Of a DNA stretch of 64,000 nt, positions 11,415 to 22,720 are shown piece by piece. The stretch comes from Pseudorasbora parva (lineage: Eukaryota; Chordata; Actinopteri; Cypriniformes; Gobionidae): the NCBI RefSeq assembly GCF_024679245.1, contig NC_090177.1, positions 40,980,303 through 41,044,302 of the forward strand, read 5' to 3'. Under the pieces are notes generated by a model that worked only from the letters and a program-made list of their open reading frames with translations, had not been told where the DNA came from and ran no database searches. Every line of letters starts with the position of its first letter. Within the stretch, counting starts at the first letter, position 1. Position numbers and translations under genes: made by a program.

Positions 11415-11716
11415 TTGGGTTACATGTTAAAATGTGTCTAAATAGCGTAAATAAAATAAATGAAATGAAATCATGTTAAAAGTGTCTAAATAGTGTAAAT
11501 AAAATAAATGTAAATGAAATCATGTTAAAAGTGTCTAAATAGCGTAAATAAAATAAATGAAATGAAATCATGTTAAAAGTGTCTAAATAGTGTAAATAAA
11601 ATAAATGTAAATGAAATCATGTTAAAAGTGTCTAAATAGCGTAAATAAAATAAATGTAAATGAAATCATGTTAAAAGTGTCTAAATAGCGTAAATAAAAT
11701 AAATGTAAATGAAATT
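11415..11716. repeat. ~49-bp tandem array, six copies
   Basis: The unit is built on ATCATGTTAAAAGTGTCTAA followed by ATAGCGTAAATAAAATAAAT. Copies alternate between AGCG and AGTG and between short and long AT tails. Confidence 0.9.
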
Positions 11717-12399
11717 ATGCTTGCTGATTTAATTGAGAAGCACACTCCAACATGTCATAATGGCAAAATTATAAACCAATAAATAATTTCAATAAATAAA
11801 TCAAAAAATAAATTTCACCATGACGATAATATTCCCATTCCCAGTGCGTCTGTGTATGACGCCAAAGGTTTCTCATTGAAATGAATGGAGCACCCAGCGC
11901 GTCGAAAATTGACGATAAAGGCACGCCCAGTTCGTTGAAAAGTGACGACAAGGGGTCCTGGTCAAGCGTCCATATGTGACGAGTTGGGTGTGAGAATGTG
12001 TTGGAGATTAACATTACCAGGTTTTGTGTTGTTGTTCCAGCCGTGACGTCGCACAAAAATAGAAACTAAAATAGATTCATTGCGTGTCACCACCGCGGAT
12101 GGTTAGGACAAAAACTCCTTGTTAAAAAAAAAAAAACTCCTTGAAACACTTGAAAAAAACTTGTCAGTCAGATGGTCTCTGGGCCTTCGCCAGATAAAGC
12201 TGCCTGAAGCTCTGGCTATGCGAGACTAGGGTGATGCTAATTTCGAACATCGAATAACTTTTCAAGCAGGCTTTCACTGCTTTTCATTGAAAGTATGTTG
12301 ACTGCAGTTGTATCTGGGGCTGCGCTGATTGTGGACTCCGGTACTGAGTTGGTACTTTTCTACAACGGTAAAAAATCTGGTAACACTTTGGTTGAGGGT

Positions 12400-12574
12400 C
12401 CAATTCTCACTATTAACTTGCTAATTATCATGCATATTACTAGGATATTGGCTGTTTATTAGTAATCCACCCAATACCTAAACTTACCAACTACCTTACT
12501 AACTATTAATAAGCAGTTGGAGTTTAGCAAGTTGGAGTTTATTGGTGTCGTAGTTAATAGTGTGAATTGGACCC
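12400..12574. repeat. Miniature element split by the next insertion
   Basis: GGTCCAATTCTCACTATTAAC to GAATTGGACCC forms a foldback unit. TTTAGACCCTAATCTAAAGT, just right of the TTAA element (13983 onward), looks like the remainder of a related end, suggesting nesting. Confidence 0.4.
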
Positions 12575-12578
12575 TTAA

Positions 12579-13969
12579 AGGTAGGGTAGGTAGGACTGAT
12601 CTAAAACACTTTTGTCCAAATTTGTTTAAACTTTCTTTATATGTCAATACATAATTAAAATGTAAGCACTCTGAAAAGGAGAGTATAAAAATCGAGTGAC
12701 TAGACTTTTTAATCTGCAATAAACGCAGCTCATTATTTTCGTTCGGGACGAAACAAATGATTGGCTTGAGTGACTGTCACTCTCTCTCGCTACCATGGCG
12801 ACCACCGCTTTCGCTCCAGGATCCGCCCACATGCGCACGCTCGTTTGATTTGAGCAGTTCAAGAGGCAAGAAACCCAGGCAAAATAATGGCAGAGAAAGA
12901 GCATTCAAAATTCACAGTGCAGGGTTTTGCAGTCAGCGAAGGCAAACAATGCAAAAAAGGAAGACAGTACGAGAAACAGCAATGCACAGAAAGTCTTTGG
13001 ATAAACAAAGAAATCGAATGTGAGTAAATATCTGCGTGGCTTTTCAACGATGATGAGAACCGAGGGACCTGAAAAACGACTCATTGCTGGCTGTTTTTCT
13101 GCTGGACAGGTAATCTTTCATTTTGATTATACATTTTTATGGTTTATGTTTTCATGAAGCATGTATCAAGAGCACATGAAGCTGCCTAGTATAGCTAACA
13201 TAACATTACTTAGCATAAAGTTACAATATTATACACTTAGCCATTAGTAGAGATGATAAATACTCAATATGCTTAGCTCAAGTTGATCGCTGTTGTGTTG
13301 AATTTCGCAAAATTTAACTTTAGATAACAAAATGCATGTGTAAAAGCTAGTACACCGCATCCAGGAACTTTTTTTTTAGAGCTGTTAGCTTTAGCTGCTA
13401 CTAATCAACAATGCTTTCATCATGGAAACTCTTACATGCAAAACACTGTATATGTTATGAATCTTACACGAAATTCATCTTCATCACAGTATAACTGATG
13501 TTATTGGAAAAACATGATGCTAACATGATGCTATGTTTGACTTGTTACCAAATCAAACAAAAATATATTTTAAACTTTACCAGTATCGGTATTCTAGCTT
13601 GATAGTGAGTACTAAAAGACATCTTAACTGTTCATACTGATAAAGTTCGATATTTTATAACATGTGATTCTGACATGATGTCACTACATGCACACAGCTC
13701 TGAGGTAAATAATGCGTCTTCCAGCTGATTGGTCGTTGAGGCACGTTCATGTGTTTTGGGGGCGTGGCTTTGGAAAGAGCCCAGAAGGGAGAAGGTGGAG
13801 TGAATGGAAATAATGAGCTGTCTTTAAAACAGTCGTGAGAGGTCTACGGACACTCAATTTTTATACTTTATACTTATACTTACATTTTGATTATGTATTG
13901 ATATATAAAGAAAGTTTAAACAAATTTGGAAAAAAAGTTTTTTTTAACCAATTCCTACCTACCCTACCT
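12579..13969. mobile_element. TTAA-flanked non-autonomous transposon carrying a coding fragment
   Basis: TTAA at 12575-12578 and 13970-13973 brackets inverted ends AGGTAGGGTAGGTAGGA and TCCTACCTACCCTACCT. Inverted similarity extends about 120 bp (AAACTTTCTTTATATGTCAA against its complement near 13905). TTAA duplications are characteristic of piggyBac- and Kolobok-type transposons. The interior carries a decayed exon-like fragment and a GC-rich promoter-like stretch near 12740-12840. Confidence 0.75.
12885..13110 (+). pseudogene. Decayed exon fragment inside TTAA element
   Basis: An ATG at 12885 opens MAEKEHSKFTVQGFAVSEG. After a frame change the sequence reads KSLDKQRNR, a stop, then VNICVAFQR, two stops, EPRDLKNDSLLAVFLLDR, ending directly before a GTAATC donor-like site at 13111. 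The pattern INIGxAFxRWRELKxxxxxKxDAELAxFLLD is one I recall from many uncharacterised fish proteins and repeat-derived gene models; its function is unknown to me. At least three stops and a frameshift make this copy non-functional. A second decayed copy of the same module lies at 15000-15188. Confidence 0.5.
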
Positions 13970-13979
13970 TTAATAGTGA

Positions 13980-14637
13980 TAGAATTTAGACCCTAATCTA
14001 AAGTTTGATCAAAATTGTACATCATTTTGATGTATAATCAGTTGCACTAAACGCATGTTATTAATAGCATTGTAGCACTGTCAGAACAGACCTACAAACA
14101 TACTTCACCAGCACTAGTATGCCTTCTGGATCCATCAATATACTCTCTTGACAGCCCTCTATCACTCATAAGAGGAATAAGATCAAATGTAAGATAGTGA
14201 TAATCAAATGAAAGAACCGCTGTGAGATTGAAGATCCACCCTTTCAGGTGCATGGTACTCGTGAGACGAGTGGCTGCCACATCCTTCAGTCTCACAATCT
14301 CTCAAACGCTCTCACTCAGGCCTGAGGGGGAGATGGAGAAGCTGGCGCGTTAACTGTCTGCTTCGACCACCAACCCAAACGTTCCCCCCTCCCCCTGTAC
14401 CTATTCCAAACCCAGCGCTTCCACAACCTTTCCTCCATTAATCACACCATCCTAATTAACAGCGCGGGCATCCCTGGTCATCACAGCCCTCTGAGAGCGC
14501 AGCTGGTCCTGCTCGAGGGACCATCTGATGTGGAAGCGTCGCCAGGGGCGTGATACTCCAATAACATTACAACAGAGCGTGGAACCAGGAGGAGCCAAGT
14601 TAGCTTTTAGGACGCCACGTGTGGTTCTCAAACCTGT

Positions 14638-14640
<3 letters not shown>
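13980..14640. other. Unique non-coding DNA, no gene seen
   Basis: The segment 14400-14580 has balanced composition, includes TAATTAACAGCGCGGGCATC and shows no recognised repeat. It could be a conserved island, but that cannot be tested here. Confidence 0.4.
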
Positions 14641-14709
<69 letters not shown>

Positions 14710-14712
14710 CGT

Positions 14713-14742
<30 letters not shown>
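14641..14742. repeat. (GA)n microsatellite
   Basis: About 100 bp of GA with a few single-base interruptions (GGGA, GCGT, AAAG). Confidence 0.95.
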
Positions 14743-14743
<1 letters not shown>

Positions 14744-14999
14744 TTGTGCCAGCCAGATTCAGAGATTCAGACTCATGACAATTGAAGCGACATTAAAGAC
14801 AATGTCATTTCAAAATGGACACAATTTAGGCACATTAGGGCACAGTTCATCAATGCAGTTATTCTAAATAAAAAGAGGACTGTATTCGCAATCTTTATTT
14901 AAATAATCACGATGCTCACGTTTACAAGCCAGCGTCATTATAGTAGTCTATTGGTTACCGTTTTCCAGAATCTATATGATACTTCAGTTCAATGTTTGA

Positions 15000-15188
15000 G
15001 TGGTAGCTCACCGTAACAAGCAGGACAGCATCGGTCGGGCACGCCTCCTTCAGCTCACGCCGACGAGCAAACGCTGGTCACATGGTGATCCTTGTCCTGC
15101 CTTTAATCCCATCACTTTTTCGTTTCCTCTTATTGCTTTCCTCCAACAAAACCTTTTCTTTCTTATTTGTCTCTGCTGCTTCGGACAT
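15000..15188 (-). pseudogene. Decayed exon fragment, same module as 12885-13110
   Basis: From 15188 the minus strand reads MSEAAETNKKEKVLLEESNK, then KRKSDGIKGRTRITM, a stop, and PAFARRRELKEACPTDAVLL. This lines up with the VNICVAFQR...EPRDLKND...LAVFLL fragment in the 12.6-14.0 kb element: a basic stretch, then an (I/V)(T/N)IxxAFxR core and a (T/S)DAxLA-like stretch. The stop after RITM and the damaged end make it a pseudogene. The parent protein family is not named with confidence. Confidence 0.5.
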
Positions 15189-15472
15189 GACTATATTATC
15201 CGACGAACAAAGTTGGGCTCGCACGTCCGAATGTAAGGAAGTGTGGGTGTTGGTGGAAGTGACGTATATGCCGTAAAGCAGTCGAATTTTGTAGTTCTTT
15301 TTGTTCTCGGGTTACTACTCGAAACCCGAAGTTTAAAAGTACGATTAAAAACGATACAGACACCATCAAGCTATGGCAGACGTGTCATTCAACCTATTGT
15401 AAGTCGATTTATCATCACAAGAGTCTTAAAAAATATATTATGAAGGTTGAAAAGTTACCTAGTGCTGCTTTA
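15000..15472 (-). mobile_element. Repeat element with the same exon-like module, TTAA at its end
   Basis: Read on the minus strand it begins TTAAAGCAGCACTAGGTAAC (from 15472), passes through GTAGTAACCCGAGAACAAAA, and reaches an ATG-initiated coding remnant at 15188. The terminal TTAA fits the TTAA-element class. The far end was not found and may be truncated near 15000. Confidence 0.5.
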
Positions 15473-15479
15473 ACCCAGC

Positions 15480-16860
15480 ATTTTTTAGAGTGTGGAAAAG
15501 TTCCCTACAGGTGTTTATGCGCACACATTTGTTCTTGCAATTGTTCAAATTTTCACGAATCCAGATTATTCTCATTATATATTGTCAATATAGAAGTTTG
15601 GTCTTGATTTAAAGATGACAATCAGCAGATTATTGGTGAAGTGAAAATATAGCATTTCAAAATATAAAATAATAGAAAAGTTATGGAAGTTTACATTTAT
15701 TGAAAATGAAAAATACAATACTAAATATTTTTATTTTATATAAAATAAATATTTTACAAAAAATGTTTTACTCTAAAATTACTATGAAATCAAAGCCATA
15801 TGTATAACCACATTGTGTTCCAAATTCGAAGTTGATATCACAAAAATTGAAGTCCCCATGAGATTTTGTTTAGGTGCTATACCAAAAACAGCCACCGGGT
15901 GTCATCCAATTTCCATTGATTGTTTATTTGATGTATTTTTCTGTAAATTTCTGTCCAAATATCACTTCCATCATAAAACAGTCACCAAATATGGAACATT
16001 GAGACTCAGACCTTTCAAATGATATGTGTTTTGTCAAGAAAAGAAAAGATTTTCATTATAAAGTAGTTAAAGGTTACAACTGCTGTTATGATGTAGATTT
16101 CTTTTTTTTTTGAGGGGCACTCTCGTCACAAATTACTATTTTACTGTCATCATGTAATTTTTATCATAAAACAATGGACAAAATCTCTTCAGGAGTGTTA
16201 GACCTTTCCAACAATATATAGTTTGTCATGATTCCATTAGGATTTAATAGTAATATAGTGACGTAAATGTAGGCAGGTGACATTTAAGGGGTTAAAAAGT
16301 AAAAAAATTTAAGTTACTTTTTAAGGTAGTAACGCAATATTGTAATGCATTACTTTTCAAAGTAACTTTCCCCAACACTGTCCAAAACCCTATTGGATGT
16401 TATCAAGTGCACACATTCAATCCCACAATGCACTGCAATAACGAGTGTATAGCTGATGTCTGAGGCCCCGTCTTTTTGGGAGGTGTTTTGCCTCACCTCC
16501 GACCACTGCTATACCCCTTCTAGCCACAACTCTTCTTCTCTGTTTTTAGTGTATTTCTGTGGCAGAATTACAGCGCCACACACTGGCCTGGCATGTATGG
16601 GAATCATTTTGACAATGTTGTTGTCTGTACGTGAGGGCACAAAGAAAAAACATTTTGTGAAACTGTTTTTTTATAAAGTACCTGAAATCCGCTGCGCTAT
16701 AGTACAGGATCCAGCGCACAGTGAGCAGGACACCTGGGTGAATGTTTAGGCAGTGTAGCTCAAGTACTGTTGTGTATGTCGGGTAGTAGGGGGCGCCACT
16801 GAGCTGGCCGTGAGAGCAGCTGCTGTGCCCCTCAACCTGCCCGTCTGAATCCCACCTTCG
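15480..16860. other. AT-rich non-coding DNA with one miniature-element end
   Basis: No gene seen. AACCCAGCATTTTTTAGAGT at 15474-15493 is the end of the element family found whole at 51622. TACTTTTCAAAGTAACTTTC, then CCCAACACTG, at 16350-16380 is the end of another common fish foldback element. TTCCATTAGGATTTAATAGT near 16235 is unique. Confidence 0.45.
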
Positions 16861-17019
16861 CTACCATCTGTTGCACAGTATGGTCTCCAGCCTGGCAAGA
16901 GTCACACACACAAACACGCCGGCTTCCGCCTCAGCCACCGGACCACCATCACTGCAACATCACGCGCTTCATTCATCTCCCTACAGGGGGAGCCGACTCA
17001 CACACCTGTCAGGAGAAGC

Positions 17020-17060
17020 ACAGAGAGAGAGAAAGTCAGAGAGTGAGAGAGAGAAAGTCA

Positions 17061-17130
<70 letters not shown>
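17020..17130. repeat. (GA)n microsatellite
   Basis: GA-rich run interrupted by AAGTCAGAGAGTGA units before the pure tract. Confidence 0.95.
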
Positions 17131-17134
<4 letters not shown>

Positions 17135-17158
17135 GACTGTGAACAATCTTCTGTTTAA

Positions 17159-18178
17159 AGGGTCAGTTCACCCAAAAATGAAACATCTGTCATTAACTCC
17201 TCACCCTAATGTCGTTCCACACCCGTAAGACCTCCGTTCATCTTCACACACAGTTTAAGATATTTTATATTTAGTCAGAGAGCGAATGCAAGTGTATGCA
17301 CACTATACTGTCCACGTCCAGAAAGGGAATAAAAACATAATCAAAAGCCACGTTTCCACCAAAATTACCCGGAACAGTTTGTACCAGGAACTTTTTTACA
17401 GGAACGTTTTCCCCCCAGACCTGCAACTGTCTGCGTTTCCACCGTGATCTAAAGTACCGTGAAGATTAGTCCGGTGATGTAGGACTGCACGCGGCTGCTC
17501 CTCCAAGTCAGTGACGGACGATAATCATTTTTGCGCGTTACTAGCCACGTTTACAAGCACGCTTTTTTTGTGTGTGTACAGATTGAAAGATTTAGTGGAC
17601 TGTTTACATGAGACGTTATCTAAACCGATCTGGCGTTTACATGTGATGACTTTCAATCGCAATCATTTTGTCAGATGCAGTTTGTCTGCCGCATCAAAAA
17701 TGTCAACGCTGTTTTCTCCAGCAGCTGGAGTGTGTTAACTGTAGCCATAGCAACTCTTAACGGCCACCAGGACTAATTCAGTATTATATAATAAGCTATT
17801 TATTTGTTGTAAAGTATAATAATCATCTCAGAAAAAAAATAATTCTCATGACCGTTTGAATCTTTATTTAAGAGACATGGAAGAGAAGACAATGCTGAAT
17901 AAAGTCGTAGTTTTTGTTATTTTTGGACCAAAATGTATTTTCGATGCTTCAAGAGATTCTAATTAACCCACTGATGTCTCATATGGACTACTGTGATGAT
18001 GTTTTCATTCCCTTTCTGGACATGGACAGTATAGTGTGCATACACTTGCATACGTTCTCGAACTAAATATAATATATCTTAAACTGTGTGTGAAGATGAA
18101 CGGAGGTCTTACGGGTGTGGAACGACATTAGGGTGAGGAGTTAATGACAGACGTTTCATTTTTGGGTGAGCTAACCCT
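17159..18178. mobile_element. TTAA-flanked non-autonomous transposon
   Basis: TTAA lies at 17155-17158 and 18179-18182. The ends are AGGGTCAGTTCACCC and its near complement GGGTGAGCTAACCCT. Inverted similarity continues for about 180 bp to the TCCACGTCCAGAAAGGGAAT region (complement near 18010-18030). A GTTTCCACC-type repeat (17368-17490) is nested inside. No transposase was seen. Confidence 0.8.
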
Positions 18179-18344
18179 TTAAACTACAATATATTAACTT
18201 GAGTAAAAGCATTTAAGTCAACAGGAAATTAAACTTGACCATATTTATTTCTTCATATACATCCCTTGATGCATATTTTTGCAGAGACTCATCGTTTAAC
18301 TTGTAGGAAGAATTCAGGGTGTTTGGAAGACTTTTTGCAATTGA

Positions 18345-18541
18345 AATAACTTGGAAATAGTGTCCAATTGAACATTTTCTAGTGACTGATCACATCTACA
18401 TTTTTCAGTTGGCCAAATTGAATTTCTGTGAATTGATGCAATTTAAATCACAGAAAATCAATGTGGCCTAATGAAAAAATTTATATGTGATGTTCAATTG
18501 GAGACCTGTTTTTTTTTTTTTTTTTTTTTTTTTTCAGTGTA
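18345..18541. mobile_element. Foldback miniature element, CTCCAATTGAA type
   Basis: Contains TTTTCTAGTGACTGATCACA and ends in GTTCAATTGGAGACCTG, a run of T, and CAGTGTA. The same family is intact at 57441-57618. Confidence 0.65.
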
Positions 18542-18729
18542 TATTAGAAGTAATATAGCTTGACTTTAAGGAAATAAAAAGGATGGAGGGTATTTGGGAG
18601 GAAGGGGGAAATGGCATGAGGACACATTACAGATCAGTATCAAACTTTCGAGTGTCGGGTCCAATAGAAAACAGTCCAAATCAGCAGAGATGGCATTTCA
18701 AACAGCAGGCGGTGACTCTGCCCATGTGT

Positions 18730-19310
18730 TTTCCATATCAGTGTTTGAGTTAGGTGTCCAGTCCTGGAGGGCCACTATCCTGAAGAGTTTAGCTCCAGTC
18801 TTGATCAAACACACCTGAATCAGAACATCAAAATCCTTAGGATTACTAGAAACGTAGAGCCAGTTTATTGGGGGTAGGCTAGAGCTAGGACATTGACCCT
18901 CCAGGAGGATTAGACACCCTTTAATGAGTCTGGACTTTTCTTGTCTTTTTGGTTAAGGTTGTTGTGGGTGTAAAGGTAGGTGGTCAGTGATGTTGCTGAC
19001 CCAAACCTCTTCACTCTCTTCAGGTGCCTCTACTTCCTCCACCTCTGCGGTCCTAGCCTCATTGAGGAACACTTAACCTTGACAGAGGGGTCACGGGACC
19101 TGCCGGGCAGTGCAGATGGCCCCTAGATGCCACCGATCTGTAGACACACTTAACCTTACACTGGCTCTCCTCCATATCTGGAAACGGGATCTGCTGGCTG
19201 ATGGATGTTCAGTATACGTTCCCTTGGACGGCAGGCAGGGGTGTCCGATCCTCCAGGGCCCAATCTTGCTCCTGGACATCCTGCAGAGATTAACTCCAGT
19301 CCTAATGAAA
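18730..19310. repeat. Fragments of a CTGGAGGGCC-type miniature element
   Basis: GTCCAGTCCTGGAGGGCCAC then GAGTTTAGCTCCAGTC occurs at 18750-18800 and a related copy at 19238-19310 (CTCCAGGGCCCAATCTTGCT, then GAGATTAACTCCAGTCC). Between them lies unrelated non-coding sequence. The same family appears at 57642 and in fragments at 32817 and 39706. Confidence 0.6.
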
Positions 19311-19328
19311 CACAGAAAGTGAAAGTTT

Positions 19329-19486
19329 CACTCTCAGAAAAAAATGTACAGTGCTGTCACTGGGGGCGGTACCTTAAGGTACAAAAGTAATATCAACCCC
19401 TAAATGGTACATATTAGTACCTTTTCAGTTCTGTACCTTAGGGAACCGCCCCAGTGATATCACTGTACCTTTTTTTCTGACAGTGT
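19329..19486. mobile_element. Foldback miniature element with GGTAC-rich arms
   Basis: The left end CACTCTCAGAAAAAAATGTAC faces the right end GTACCTTTTTTTCTGACAGTG. Inner arms GGGGGCGGTACCTTAAGGTA and CTTAGGGAACCGCCCCAGTG are complementary. Related pieces occur at 32721, 39810 and 39913. Confidence 0.8.
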
Positions 19487-19489
19487 GTA

Positions 19490-20772
19490 TTGGAGCAGGG
19501 TCTCATCTAAACTCTGCAGGACTGTGGCCTTACAGGAACTGAGTTTAACACTTCTGCCATAGAGGGTTAACCTAAGACGGGTGTCCTATCCTGCTCCTTA
19601 CGACTTTTACTCAGGTGGTATTGGAATGGGGGACTTGTAACTTGTAATGGAGTCATTTGTTTTCATTCACGCCTTCGAGTGGACTTAAATTAAAGGACCA
19701 CTCCGCCGTTTTTAGAAATAGGGCTTGTTCAACTCCTTTCCTAGAGTACTTCGACTCGGTGCAGTAAAAAGTCCCGCCTGAAAAATCCTCCCTTACACCT
19801 TCCCCTCCCTCTCTCATTTCTGTCAATAGGGGGATATGTGAGGGAGGATTTTTTTTATTGAATTAGCTAGTTAAAGCTAGCCAAGTTTCCACTACTAAAA
19901 ATATTTAAGTTGACAATTTTAAGTTAAATGTATGAATTAGCTTACTCAAATATTGGAAGTTAAGGCCAATTCAAATGTGCTCTTCAAACTTAAACTTTAC
20001 ATTTCTTGACTTAAAAATTAGATGTAATTGATTTTTTGCCAACATTTGCCAATATGTTTAATTATTTAGTTCTATTTAACCGTGATTAACTTTTTAAATT
20101 TTGCTCTGTTTATTATACAGGGTGATCATATAGCTCGAGAAGCCGGATTTAATCACTGGAGTATGTATGTAGTACGTTTACGCTGCCTTTATGTCCTTTT
20201 TGGAGCTCGAAACTCCATTGAATTTTATTATATAATCAAACAGCAAAAGATTCATCAAAATTCCTCTGTGTTCACATGAAAGTCATGTTTGGGACATGAG
20301 GGTCAGGAAATGACGACACAATTTTTTATCATCACAGTAATGAGAAATGAAGGTATGTAGCATGCTGTTAGCTACTGAAAAGACAAAAATAACACAGATT
20401 TGTATTTGACAGGATATTTCCAATAGAAGCTAAATATGTTTTCCTGCCATCATGGGACGCGCACATATTTATTTCATTTTTCCTATTGACAAGCCATGCG
20501 ACAGGAGCCAGATTGATGGCGAAAGCGGCAATTAGCAAATGAGGTTTGCAGTTTTGCGCGGGTGATGTCGACCTCAGCAGCGGTGTCAGAGGCGGGGTGT
20601 GAGGAGCGGCTGGCTGGAGCTTCGGTGGAGGGGCGGGGGGGGTCCTGTGGCAGTATATTTATTAGCAGCTGTCAGCGGCGTGACACTTTGATGAATGGCA
20701 GTGTGTAATCAGGAGTGCTCTCCGACAGCCTGCGCTCACAGCCTTCTACCTGCCAAACATGCACATACATGA
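19490..20772. other. Non-coding DNA, no gene; possible conserved island at 20440-20760
   Basis: Foldback fragments (TTTAAGTTGACAATTTTAAG) occupy 19880-20010. Positions 20500-20760 are balanced in composition, with CAATTAGCAAATGAGGTTTG and ATATTTATTAGCAGCTGTCA, and no recognised repeat or coding frame. Confidence 0.35.

Positions 20773-20843
<71 letters not shown>
20773..20843. repeat. (AC)n microsatellite
   Basis: An uninterrupted AC tract of about 70 bp. Confidence 0.97.
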
Positions 20844-20844
<1 letters not shown>

Positions 20845-20849
20845 CCCTT

Positions 20850-21790
20850 TGAAAAACATGTTTTTCTCATGGAAAAGAAGGGAGGAGTTTAGGTAAAAGC
20901 AGGTGGATAAATAATGCCATGTAAATTAATAAAATTAGGATGATATTTGGCACAAACTGCTGAGGGACTCCAATTCATTTGAACCACTATTTTATTAAAT
21001 TTAAATGGAATGAACTTCTGAAATTGACTTGTTTTGTTATTCATATCAATAATTCTTCTCAGGACAAACTTTAGATCCTACATTATTAAAAATCATGTGT
21101 GTTTTTTATTATTATTATAGAATAATAAATGAATTCGGACTGTCCTTCAGAAAGTATATGAACATTTGCTGTTTTTGATAAATATTTATGGATGTATTTT
21201 TAAGTATTTATTGATGACAGTGACAAATCTATGCATAATACAGTACACAATGTCCCGTCATGTTTTACCGGTTGTTCTGTTCATGTTTTCTTGGAAGTCT
21301 TAGTATCTTGAGTGATTTGTTTTGAGTTTAATTTAATAAATCTACAAGTTTGATTTAAAAAAAATACAATAAAAACCGCAATGTTGTGAAATATTATTTA
21401 CATTTAATAGAACTGTTTTCTATGTGAATACTGTAAAAAATAATGTACTCCTGTGATCAAAGCTGAATTTTCATCATCATTACTCCAGTCTTCAGTGTCT
21501 CGTGATCCTTCAGAAATGGTGAAAATTTTATTTGTTGTGCTGCTTCATATTTTTGTGGAAACTGTGATATATATTTTTTCACGATTCTTTGATTAATAGA
21601 AAGGTCAAAAGAACAGCATTTATTAAATGTATATATATTTATTACTGTCACTGTTTAATGCATCTTTGTTGAATAAATGTATTAATTTATAAAATAACGA
21701 AAAACTGACCCTGACCTTTAGAGTGGTAATGGGTTTCTGAATAAGGCAAGGCTGAACAAAAGTCTGAGCTATTTTTTTTATTTTGTCTTT
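20850..21790. other. AT-rich non-coding DNA
   Basis: No gene. TTCATTATTACTCCAGTCTTCAGTGTC-like sequence near 21470-21720 (CCAGTCTTCAGTGTCTCGTG, GAATAAATGTATTAATTTAT) resembles a dispersed fish repeat in minus orientation. Confidence 0.4.
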
Positions 21791-21794
21791 CCTC

Positions 21795-22165
21795 ACTGTA
21801 AAAAAAAACCTGGTTGCCTTAATATTTTGAGTTCATTGGAACTAAAAAATGTAGTTAATACAATGAATCTTTTTGAGAATCAACCTTTATTCAAATATTA
21901 TTAAAAGATTTTGTAAATATATTGGGCAATTGTGTGTGTTTTATTTGTGAAGACACAGTGAAACATGCCAAATCGTGCTATTTTCATGATTTATCAAATT
22001 TTTATTTGGTTCAGATCCAATAATATTTTGAGTTTCTATTTATTAAACTAATTTCCTTCATTGTATCAACTCAACTTTTTTAATTTCAATAAACTCAACA
22101 TTTTAAGGCAACCAGGTTACTTACTTTTTTAAGTTAAACCAACAACATATTTTTTTACAGTATGC
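21795..22165. mobile_element. Foldback miniature element, CACTGTAAAAAA / CCTGGTTGCCTTAA type
   Basis: The left end CACTGTAAAAAAAAACCTGG, then TTGCCTTAATATTTTGAGTT, is complementary to the right end (AACTCAACATTTTAAGGCAA, CCAGGTTACTTAC..TTTACAGT). A second copy in the reverse orientation lies at 59630-59935. Confidence 0.8.
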
Positions 22166-22407
22166 ACCAACAACTCATTCACACTAACACGATAACATGC
22201 TACATAGTTTCTTTAATGAAGTAATCATGCCTAAGTGGCGCCCTTGTGAAACAATGATACTGTATCGCATGCTCTTTCTTTAACACATGAAAAGTCTTTC
22301 CACTAAAGCGAGAGAAAGGAACTGCAGGCAGAATTATGGCACTTTCTCACCTTCCCTCATCAGATCAGTGTCATCATGTGTTTCCAAACTGCCGTCATCA
22401 GCTTGCC

Positions 22408-22453
<46 letters not shown>

Positions 22454-22480
22454 TGCGTGTGTGTGTGTGTGTGTGTGTGG
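22408..22480. repeat. (GT)n/(GTGC)n microsatellite
   Basis: A GT tract with a central block of about six GTGC units. Confidence 0.95.
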
Positions 22481-22489
22481 CTCATGGGG

Positions 22490-22720
22490 ACTCGTGTCAC
22501 TGTGAGGACATAAATTAAGATTCCCATGAGGAAACAAGCTTATAAATCATACAGAATGAGGTTTTTCGAGACTGTAAAAATGCAGAACGTTTTGTGTGAT
22601 GGTAGGTTTAGTGTAAGGGGAGAGAATATACAGGTTGTACAGTATAAAAACCATTATGTCTATGGAAAGTCCCCAGAAAGATAGTGAACCAGACATGTGT
22701 CTGTGTGTGTGTGTGTGTGG
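22490..22720. repeat. Dispersed repeat bordered by GT tracts
   Basis: Runs from GAGGACATAAATTAAGATTC through CTGTAAAAATGCAGAACGTT and GGTAGGTTTAGTGTAAGGGG to ACAGTATAAAAACCATTATG and a second GT tract (22700-22718). This GT-bordered arrangement is common in cyprinid repeats. The centre resembles 2500-2570 in element A. Confidence 0.55.

Larger units (their letters stand above)
10445..12003. mobile_element. Non-autonomous DNA transposon with ~160-bp inverted repeats (element B)
   Basis: The left arm (10445-10607) recurs inverted at 11841-12003, beginning CAACACATTCTCACACCC. The flanks share GAGATT (10438-10443 and 12004-12009), an imperfect remnant of a target duplication. The core 10671-11330 matches element A. 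It contains four 62-bp subrepeats and a separate ~49-bp tandem array. No transposase is present. Confidence 0.85.

Noticed and set aside
12757..13047. Host gene exon with donor site
   Set aside because: It lies within a TTAA-flanked element with inverted ends and contains several stops; better read as repeat-borne.
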